Source: DASZZV01 sp035544835 (GTDB taxonomy: Bacteria; Acidobacteriota; Thermoanaerobaculia; Gp7-AA8). From it: a stretch of 5,030 nt of DNA. The notes under the pieces were generated by a model. The model saw nothing but the letters and a program-made list of their open reading frames with translations, searched no databases and had not been told where the DNA came from. This document shows positions 1-5,030 of the stretch, piece after piece. How positions within the stretch are numbered: the first letter of the stretch is position 1; every line of letters starts with the position of its first letter. The translations under genes and the position numbers were made by a program. Location: positions 1 through 5,030 of the forward strand of contig DASZZV010000262.1 of NCBI GenBank assembly GCA_035544835.1. Direction: 5' to 3'.

Positions 1-1834
1 CCTGGTCGGACAGCCGCAGATCGGGCATCGGTGCCGTGGCGTAATAGCGCTTCGGATTCTTGACCCAGTTGAAGAGCCAGGCCGGATTGACCTTCGTACC
101 GGTACCGACGAGATTGAAGCCGTAGTTACGCTCGAGGGGGAAATCAGTGCGCCGCGCCGGACGGCTCCTGCCTTCCTTGTCCGTGAACGTGTCCTGCGCG
201 ATATGGCATCCGAGACAGCCGACCGACTCGACCAGAGCCTTGCCGCGCCCCGGATCCCCCGCTCCCCCGCCCTGCCAGGCGCGATGTGAGGAGTTGGAGA
301 AGAGGTAGGCGACGATGGCGTGAATCTCGGCGTTCTGCTTCTTTTTGTTGTCTTCCCGCTCCACATCGTTGACGGCCGGGCCGATCATGTTTCGCTGGTA
401 GAAAAATGATGGCATGCGTGTGGTGGAGCGGAAGTCGTGGGGCTCGCTGATCCAGCGAAGGGCCCATTCCGGATTCGTCTTCTCGGCGATACCGTTGAGG
501 TCCGGTCCGGGCTTGCGAAGATTCGTGAAGCGCCAGCTGTTGATCTTGTGACAGGCGTAGCAACCGTAGAGCTCCACCATCTGCGTGGACCGGGTGATCG
601 ACTCGCCCTTACTCACAGTGATCTGATCGGAGTGGCATTTCAGACAGGCGGCCTCGTAGTACTGTCGTGATTTCATCGGAGTCTCGAGGAAATCCTGATG
701 CTCCCATCCGTACTTCCTCTCCCACTTTTCCATCCGCTTGCCGGTGTCAGGGGTATGTCCGGCCCGGGCGAAGTCGGTAGCTCGATCCTGTCCGTGATGG
801 CAGACCGTACAGCCGAATTCGAGCAGCGGATGCGGGGAAGCCGAACCGACGAAGGCGTCGAGCTGAGGGTGGGTCCGATACGGGTTCGGAATGGCCTTCT
901 CGGACTGTATCCGCTTCAACTGCTCGATACGAGCCTTCGTATCGGCAACCTTGTCGGGATCGATCCTGAAGGTATCGAGCTTCTGCTGGAGCTCGGCCTG
1001 AAGCCTGGCCGCCTCTTTCTGCGACTCGAAACCGGAACGGTCGATGGCGCGGTGGCAGGTCATACATCGATCGACGCGCGGCACACGCATGAAGTTGACG
1101 TCGACGAACATATCCTTGAGCACTACCTGATCGACCTTCAGCGTAGGGCTGACGAAATCGATGAGAGGAATCCTGTTCAGCAGAACGAAGGCCGGCTCGT
1201 TCTCATTGACCGCCGCCAGCTGTTTGGTGAGCAGGTCGCGCGACGCCGTGAGTTTCTTGCTTTCATCCTCGACGTCGGTGATCTTCTTCAGCCACCGATC
1301 GACTTCCGCTTTGGCGGCATCCCGGCTACGGGTGACCTCCTCCAGCTCGAGCTTCAGTCGGTCGAGGTGGTTGCGTTGTTTCAGGAAGGCCTGCTGCAGG
1401 TCCCCGGCGTCGTCCCTCTTCTGGACCAGCGAAGTCTCGGCGTCATAGCGCATGGCGTCGAGCTTGGCCTTGGCGAAGCGATAGTCCTGATCGGCCGCGT
1501 AGTGTTTGCCTTCCCAGTCGTCGAGACTCCGTTGAGCCCGGCGATAGCTCTCGCGATTGCGTGCGATTTCGGCTTCCCCAGCCTTCATTCTGAGAACCAG
1601 CGCCGCCATCTGGCCCTGGCTCTCCTGCTGCTGCTCAGCCCGAAGATCGTTCTGGAGGCGAGTCTTCTGCAGGTTCAGAAAGCCGCTCTGAAATTTCTTC
1701 CAGCCGCGCACATACGTGTAGTCGTACCAGATCATGACCAAGGTGAGCGCAACCAGAACGAGACTCGAGATCGCGAAGATCTTGTTCAAAGTCTCCATCC
1801 GGTAATTGTGGGGAATTGGCTCTTGCGGCTTCAT
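1..1834 (-). CDS. Membrane-anchored multiheme c-type cytochrome of a bc-type complex (3' end beyond window)
   Basis: Translating the minus strand from the ATG at 1834 gives 611 codons with no stop before position 1, so the C-terminus is missing. Residues 1-18 look cytoplasmic and about 19-37 form one membrane anchor. Residues about 45-212 are charged and Ala/Leu-rich, typical of a long coiled coil. Five CxxCH heme c motifs follow, at residues 257 (CMTCH), 342 (CTVCH), 397 (CLKCH), 425 (CYACH) and 540 (CLGCH). Hemes 4 and 5 look like class I cytochrome c domains, with likely axial methionines at Met474 (RMPSF) and Met603 (PMPDL). Hemes 1-3 have no such Met, so His ligation is more likely. An in-frame TAG lies 15 bases before the start, making this the longest possible start; Met13 is an alternative, and neither has a strong ribosome site. 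The gene begins 28 bases after the cytochrome b gene. I infer that it takes electrons from the Rieske protein in place of cytochrome c1 or f. The cytochrome assignment is firm; the partner role is inferred. Confidence 0.9.
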   Translation of the reverse strand, partial: MKPQEPIPHNYRMETLNKIFAISSLVLVALTLVMIWYDYTYVRGWKKFQSGFLNLQKTRLQNDLRAEQQQESQGQMAALVLRMKAGEAEIARNRESYRRAQRSLDDWEGKHYAADQDYRFAKAKLDAMRYDAETSLVQKRDDAGDLQQAFLKQRNHLDRLKLELEEVTRSRDAAKAEVDRWLKKITDVEDESKKLTASRDLLTKQLAAVNENEPAFVLLNRIPLIDFVSPTLKVDQVVLKDMFVDVNFMRVPRVDRCMTCHRAIDRSGFESQKEAARLQAELQQKLDTFRIDPDKVADTKARIEQLKRIQSEKAIPNPYRTHPQLDAFVGSASPHPLLEFGCTVCHHGQDRATDFARAGHTPDTGKRMEKWERKYGWEHQDFLETPMKSRQYYEAACLKCHSDQITVSKGESITRSTQMVELYGCYACHKINSWRFTNLRKPGPDLNGIAEKTNPEWALRWISEPHDFRSTTRMPSFFYQRNMIGPAVNDVEREDNKKKQNAEIHAIVAYLFSNSSHRAWQGGGAGDPGRGKALVESVGCLGCHIAQDTFTDKEGRSRPARRTDFPLERNYGFNLVGTGTKVNPAWLFNWVKNPKRYYATAPMPDLRLSDQ

Positions 1835-1862
1835 CGAGGTATGTCGCTAGTCCTCAGAGGTC

Positions 1863-3086
1863 TCAGATGTTGAAGAAGAATTCCTGGATGTGAACGATGT
1901 ACTTCAGGTTGACGAGCCAACGCAGAAACATCTTGATGGGCAGCGACATCATCATCAGGAACAGATACGCGCCGACAAAATAACGCGGAGCACCCATCTT
2001 CAGAAAGAAGCGCCGGAAAACCTTCCGAGCCAGCAGCAAGGGAAGACTCAGGTAAATCAGGACGATGGTGATGCCGAATATCTCACGGATCAGCCAGAGC
2101 CGCGGCAACGCCACACCGAAACCCTTGACCCAGATCAACTCCGACAGATCGATACTGACCAGCGGGACCAGCTTGTTCGGATCCCAGTACTCGTAGGGAC
2201 CAAAGAAGTTCCAGTTCGGCCCACGCAGGAACGTTCCGGTGATGATGAGGAACGACCAGAGCACGAGAAAGCCATAGAGGAAGATCCCGATTTCCCACTT
2301 CCGCTCGCGGAACGAGTAGTAGCCGTTCCCGCGGGGGTTGGTGTCGATGTAGGGAATGGCCATCAGGCCGATGATGATGAAGGTCGGCAGCACGACGCCA
2401 GCCAGCCAGGGATCGAAGTAAACGAGCATCTCCTGCAGGCCCAGAAAGTACCAGGGTGCCTTGGCCGGGTTGGGGGAGCTGGTCGGATTGGCAGCTTCTT
2501 CGAGCGGCGCCTGAAGAACCATCGACCAGACGATCATGAGGACGGTGAGCAGGATCATGCACAACATCTCGGTGTAGACCAGATCGGGCCAGGTGAAGAG
2601 CTTCTCGTCCGACTCGGTTTTCTCGAATGGAATCCCGCCGGCGAGAATCTGCCGGTCGTTCAGATAAGCCTTGCGCAGAGCTACCCAGGAGAAGAACCCT
2701 AGCAGGTAGATCATGCCGACGATGGGGACGTTGTCCCCTTTCGATGCGATCAGAAAGAAATCACCGTCGAGCATGGAGAGACCAAAGAAGCCGGCGCCGA
2801 AGAGGAGAATGACGAGACCTGTCTTGCCATCCCACAGCCGCGGTCCCAGTCGGTAGAGAAGGAACATGAGGGCGAAGTAGACGATCCCCAGCAACAGGAG
2901 GGGCCGGATGAAGATGCCGGCAAAGAGCAGGACGACTCCGACCGCGATGAAGGCCTTTCCCCCGCCCTCTTTCATCTTCCCGTCCATCAGATTGAAATAG
3001 ACGATGAAGCCGAAGAGAAACGACAGAAGCATGAACGACAGCGATGCGCTGGAAAGGAGGTTGATCAGGTTCTTGATCGTTTCCAT
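1863..3086 (-). CDS. Cytochrome b C-terminal half, subunit-IV-like, with extra N-terminal membrane domain
   Basis: This 407-residue membrane protein matches the C-terminal half of cytochrome b (PetD/subunit IV of b6f), which helps form the quinol-oxidising Qo site. The core starts near residue 150. It has a helix at about 169-191, the Qo motif region NPAKAPWYF (APWY at 210-213, where classical proteins have PEWY), and helices at about 226-246 and 265-286. A conserved-looking RGPNWNFFGP stretch begins at 288. Two more helices follow at about 334-353 and 368-390. Cyanobacterial subunit IV is only about 160 residues. The extra N-terminal 150 residues hold about five hydrophobic segments (13-32, 45-60, 62-79, 90-106, 120-137) and resemble nothing I recognise. 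The ATG at 3086 has AGGA seven bases upstream, which supports this start and hence the extension. The gene follows the b6-like gene by 35 bases. Identity of the core is secure; the role of the extension is unknown. Confidence 0.92.
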   Translation of the reverse strand: METIKNLINLLSSASLSFMLLSFLFGFIVYFNLMDGKMKEGGGKAFIAVGVVLLFAGIFIRPLLLLGIVYFALMFLLYRLGPRLWDGKTGLVILLFGAGFFGLSMLDGDFFLIASKGDNVPIVGMIYLLGFFSWVALRKAYLNDRQILAGGIPFEKTESDEKLFTWPDLVYTEMLCMILLTVLMIVWSMVLQAPLEEAANPTSSPNPAKAPWYFLGLQEMLVYFDPWLAGVVLPTFIIIGLMAIPYIDTNPRGNGYYSFRERKWEIGIFLYGFLVLWSFLIITGTFLRGPNWNFFGPYEYWDPNKLVPLVSIDLSELIWVKGFGVALPRLWLIREIFGITIVLIYLSLPLLLARKVFRRFFLKMGAPRYFVGAYLFLMMMSLPIKMFLRWLVNLKYIVHIQEFFFNI

Positions 3087-3121
3087 GTCCGGTTCCTATC
3101 GCTGCCTTCTCGCCTGGCCGC

Positions 3122-3907
3122 TTACAGCGGACCGGAGATTCCGCCGTCCTTGCGAACGCGCCAGAAATGAATTGCCATCAGAAACGCTGCCCCGAGCGGG
3201 ATGGCCACGCAATGGAGCACGTAAAACCGCAGCAGGGTCGATTCGCCCACGAAACGCCCTCCTAACAACGCAAAGCGGGCATCGTCGCCGGAGTGGACCA
3301 GACGCACGTCTCCTATCTTCAGCAAGCCCGATAAGGGTCCCTCATTTCCGGCGCCTGGACTGGCCCGGGCCATGTTCGATCCAACCGTGATCGCCCAGAT
3401 CGCCAGCTGGTCCCAGGGAAGGAGATATCCCGTGAAGGAGAGGAGAAGAGTCAACACCAGGAGAATGACACCGACATTCCAGTTGAACTCGCGCGGCGGC
3501 TTGTAGGACCCGGTCATGAAGACCCGGAACATGTGCAGCCAGACGGCGATGACCATGGCGTGCGCACCCCAGCGGTGCATCTCACGCATGATGCCAAAGG
3601 GCGCCTGCTCGCGCAGATCCATGATGTCGGTGTAGGCGTATTCGATGGTCGGACGGTAATAGAACATCAGGAGAAGCCCGGTAACTGTCTCGACGAGGAA
3701 AAGGAAAAATGAGGTGCCGCCCATGCACCATGTGTAGCTCATGCGCACGCCGGAACGTCGGACCTTGACAGGGTGAAGATGGAGAATGAGCGATCCGAGA
3801 ACCGCCAGGACGCGCTTGCGATTGGTGTTGGGGATTCCGACGCGGAAGACGGACTTCCACACCTGAGAATTGACGATGCCTTGCTGCAGCTCCCTCAGTT
3901 TCTCCAT
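3122..3907 (-). CDS. qcrB: Cytochrome b6-type cytochrome b N-terminal half (diheme subunit)
   Basis: This 261-residue protein is the diheme half of a split cytochrome b, carrying electrons across the membrane in a quinol oxidoreductase. It has four membrane helices, and the b-heme ligands are visible as two histidine pairs: His111 and His125 (MHRWGAH and LHMFRV) and His232 and His247 (VLHCV and AIHFW). The second pair is 15 residues apart, the b6-type spacing. PWDQ at 164-167 marks the end of the second helix pair region. The C-terminus, GGISGPL, ends as cyanobacterial cytochrome b6 does. Cys61 (YTWCMGG) aligns with the b6 cysteine that binds heme ci. Compared from memory with cyanobacterial b6, the stretch between PWDQ and RFY is about 20 residues longer (66 against 46). 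The start has GAGGAG three bases upstream. The gene lies 34 bases after the Rieske gene and is followed by its C-terminal partner. The symbol follows Gram-positive usage; petB would be the b6f name. Confidence 0.95.
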   Translation of the reverse strand: MEKLRELQQGIVNSQVWKSVFRVGIPNTNRKRVLAVLGSLILHLHPVKVRRSGVRMSYTWCMGGTSFFLFLVETVTGLLLMFYYRPTIEYAYTDIMDLREQAPFGIMREMHRWGAHAMVIAVWLHMFRVFMTGSYKPPREFNWNVGVILLVLTLLLSFTGYLLPWDQLAIWAITVGSNMARASPGAGNEGPLSGLLKIGDVRLVHSGDDARFALLGGRFVGESTLLRFYVLHCVAIPLGAAFLMAIHFWRVRKDGGISGPL

Positions 3908-3941
3908 CAGCTCCTCGCTGCTCCCCGATCTGAATGATTTT

Positions 3942-4517
3942 CTAAAGCTTTAGGAACGAGTCAGGGTCGGACCACTCACCCCGCTCCTGGTGAAACTGCT
4001 TCGATTTGTCGATGACGACCTGACCGTCGGCCGTATCGACGTAGATCCTGGCCCGCTCCAGTGGTCGAGGAGCAGGCCCTTCGAAGTTCACCCCGGTGCG
4101 ATAGTAACCGCTGCCGTGGCAAGGGCATTTGAACTTATTCTGAGAGGGAAGCCAGTTCGGCGTACAGCCCAGATGCGTGCAGACGGTGATCAGGGCGTAC
4201 ATGATCTCTTCGTTCCTCACGACCCAGATGCCGTACTTGTCTTTCCAGCGCTCGTCGACTTCGCCTATGGCGTAGTCGGTCGGTGAGCCGGCCTTGAACT
4301 TCGAGATCGGCTCGAAGAGCACGTTGGGAAAAAAGAAACGACCGGTGATCGCACCGAGGTTTGCAAGCGCTGCCGCAAGAGCCACCCAGGCGATGGTGAG
4401 CCACCCGAAGAAACTCCTTCGTGTGACCTCTCCCTCTTCGCGGATCTCAGCGGCGGCAGTGCCGGCAAGTGGTGTTTTCGGAGTGACTTGGTAAGGAGTG
4501 GTGATGTCTTCCGCCAT
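3942..4517 (-). CDS. qcrA: Rieske 2Fe-2S protein of bc-type quinol oxidoreductase
   Basis: This 191-residue protein carries the 2Fe-2S cluster that takes the first electron from quinol and passes it to a c-type cytochrome on the outer face of the membrane. The two cluster-binding boxes are complete: CTHLGC at 113-118 and CPCHGSGY at 131-138. These supply two Cys and two His ligands plus the pair Cys118 and Cys133 expected to form the stabilising disulfide. The proline loop GPAPRPL lies at 147-153. The N-terminus has a twin-arginine motif, TRRSFFGWL (32-40), followed by a hydrophobic segment to about residue 57. It would therefore be exported folded by Tat and probably kept as an anchor. Length is normal for the family. 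It is the first gene of the operon, 34 bases before the cytochrome b6-like gene. No clear Shine-Dalgarno sequence precedes the ATG, so the exact start rests on frame and N-terminal layout. Confidence 0.95.
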   Translation of the reverse strand: MAEDITTPYQVTPKTPLAGTAAAEIREEGEVTRRSFFGWLTIAWVALAAALANLGAITGRFFFPNVLFEPISKFKAGSPTDYAIGEVDERWKDKYGIWVVRNEEIMYALITVCTHLGCTPNWLPSQNKFKCPCHGSGYYRTGVNFEGPAPRPLERARIYVDTADGQVVIDKSKQFHQERGEWSDPDSFLKL

Positions 4518-4558
4518 GCCGATCGTCGATATTTTTGATGGGATGCGAATCCGCCGGT

Positions 4559-4587
4559 ACTATCCGACATTCACCGGAAAGTGTCAA
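4559..4587 (-). promoter_or_regulatory. Sigma-70-type promoter of the Rieske-cytochrome b operon
   Basis: On the minus strand a perfect -35 box TTGACA (4587 to 4582) is followed after 17 bases by GATAGT (4564 to 4559), which matches four of six positions of TATAAT. Transcription would begin near 4552, leaving an untranslated leader of about 35 bases before the Rieske ATG at 4517. Position, orientation and spacing all fit. It is a sequence match only, so other promoters further upstream are possible. Confidence 0.6.
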
Positions 4588-4638
4588 GGATGGGAAGAGC
4601 GTGATTTTTGTGTTCTACGAAGGCACTCTGGGTGTGGC

Positions 4639-4651
4639 TGTCATCCCGAGC
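4639..4651. repeat. Isolated copy of the TGTCATCCCGAGC repeat core
   Basis: The 13-base core TGTCATCCCGAGC that opens each 55-bp unit also occurs here, overlapping the outer edge of the left inverted-repeat arm. Counting the starts at 4838, 4893 and 4948, this makes four same-orientation copies in about 320 bases. This suggests that the inverted repeat and the tandem repeat belong to one family of intergenic repeats. Confidence 0.7.
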
Positions 4652-4799
4652 AAGGGTGGGTGGGAGGGAGGGGCGAGGGACCTCAGGTACGACGAACGAT
4701 TGTAGGTTCGTTCTCCTGATCATTCACGAAAGCGGATTGATTTTCACATCGGCGTCCTTCGTGAGGTCCCTCGCCCCTCCCGCCCTCACGCCCTTGCTT
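4648..4799. repeat. Imperfect 38-bp inverted repeat with 76-bp centre, MITE-like
   Basis: The left arm (4648-4685) and right arm (4762-4799) are reverse complements. The inner 20 bases (4666-4685 and 4762-4781) are perfect, and the outer 18 include GCAAGGG in both arms with scattered mismatches between. The arms are very G-rich on one strand and C-rich on the other. The element is 152 bp in all and encodes no protein I would support. It lies upstream of the operon promoter, so it is unlikely to be in the operon leader. It could be a non-autonomous mobile repeat, an intergenic palindromic repeat, or a two-way terminator. No target duplication is obvious at the edges. Confidence 0.75.
4692..4711. 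repeat. Small hairpin inside the inverted-repeat element
   Basis: ACGAAC (4692-4697) and GTTCGT (4706-4711) form a six-base stem with an eight-base loop, nested in the centre of the larger palindrome. A second short pair, TCACGAA (4724-4730) and TTCGTGA (4758-4764), overlaps the right arm and would compete with the main stem. No T-tract follows, so this does not look like an intrinsic terminator. Confidence 0.5.
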
Positions 4800-4837
4800 C
4801 TAATGAACCTCCAGTATCTACGCGGGTTTCCCGAGCT

Positions 4838-4961
4838 TGTCATCCTGAGCGATTGACCGCGGAGCGCGGCGTCTGAGTGAAAGAAACCAGGGTGTCATCC
4901 CGAGCGATTGACCGCGGAGCGCGGCGTCTGAGTGAAAGAAACCAGGGTGTCATCCCGAGCG
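4838..4961. repeat. 55-bp direct tandem repeat, two full copies and a partial third
   Basis: Copy 1 (4838-4892) and copy 2 (4893-4947) are 55 bases each and differ at one base, T4846 against C4901. A third copy begins at 4948 and matches for 14 bases (to 4961) before diverging into CGAGCGAGGGATCT. Each copy starts with TGTCATCC and contains CCGCG-GAG-CGCGG, a five-base stem with a three-base loop. The near identity points to recent duplication. The remaining bases to 5030 show nothing further that I can support. Confidence 0.9.
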
Positions 4962-5030
4962 TCGAGCGAGGGATCTGGGAGGGGGCCTTGCGGTGTGGAG
5001 TCTTGGAGCTCTCTTACGATTGTGCGAGGC

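Noticed and set aside
144..563. 139-codon minus-strand frame inside the cytochrome
   Set aside because: It is an out-of-frame reading of the multiheme cytochrome; the real frame carries CYACH and CLGCH here.
747..1067. 106-codon minus-strand frame inside the cytochrome
   Set aside because: It overlaps the true cytochrome frame containing CMTCH and CTVCH and has Arg- and Ser-rich shadow composition.
698..1873. 391-codon open frame on the plus strand
   Set aside because: It is antisense to the multiheme cytochrome, whose five CxxCH motifs and anchor are in the opposite frame. Its translation has no recognisable domain and no ribosome site.
1890..2702. 270-codon open frame on the plus strand, very rich in charged residues and Gln
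   Set aside because: It is the antisense shadow of the cytochrome b C-terminal gene. Hydrophobic codons read backwards give Asp, Glu, Gln and Lys, which explains its composition.
4265..4570. 101-codon minus-strand frame starting before the Rieske gene
   Set aside because: It overlaps the Rieske N-terminus in another frame, its start lies about at the -10 box, and its product has no family features.
4498..4856. Two overlapping plus-strand frames of 73 and 82 codons in the right-hand spacer
   Set aside because: They run through the promoter and the inverted repeat, overlap each other in different frames, and lack ribosome sites or recognisable domains.
4838..4961. Possible CRISPR array from regularly spaced repeats
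   Set aside because: The 55-base copies are directly adjacent and identical along their whole length, with no unique spacers between them.

Overview
The window holds one minus-strand operon for a cytochrome bc-type quinol oxidoreductase, read from about 4,550 down to the left edge. Its order is a Rieske iron-sulfur protein (4517 to 3942), a short four-helix b6-type cytochrome b (3907 to 3122), an enlarged subunit-IV-like C-terminal half of cytochrome b (3086 to 1863), and a membrane-anchored multiheme c-type cytochrome (from 1834 leftwards, open at position 1). The gaps between genes are 34, 35 and 28 bases, which fits one transcript. All long plus-strand frames are antisense shadows of these genes.

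The four proteins form a plausible complete electron path. Quinol is oxidised at a site formed by the two cytochrome b pieces. One electron goes through the Rieske 2Fe-2S cluster, and the other through the two b hemes. The Rieske electron would normally pass to cytochrome c1 or f. Neither is present here, and a multiheme protein with at least five CxxCH motifs occupies that place in the operon. Three things are unusual. The subunit-IV homologue carries about 150 extra N-terminal residues with roughly five membrane segments, plus two extra C-terminal helices. The b6-like subunit has a cysteine at the position that binds heme ci/cn in b6f complexes. The multiheme cytochrome has a long charged coiled coil between its membrane anchor and its hemes.

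The right end (4518-5030) has no convincing gene. It contains a good sigma-70-type promoter for the operon (TTGACA, 17 bases, GATAGT on the minus strand). Beyond it is a repeat-rich spacer with an imperfect 38-bp inverted repeat around a 76-bp centre, and a 55-bp direct repeat in two near-identical copies plus a partial third. Four copies of a TGTCATCC(C/T)GAGC core lie in this spacer.

The organism is a bacterium with a split, b6-type cytochrome b, a Tat-type Rieske protein and periplasmic multiheme cytochromes. Together with the TGTCATCC-type intergenic repeats, this suggests an environmental Gram-negative-type lineage such as Acidobacteriota, Gemmatimonadota or a neighbouring phylum. The phylum is an inference and is not settled by this sequence. 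I saw no tRNA, rRNA, CRISPR array or transposase gene.
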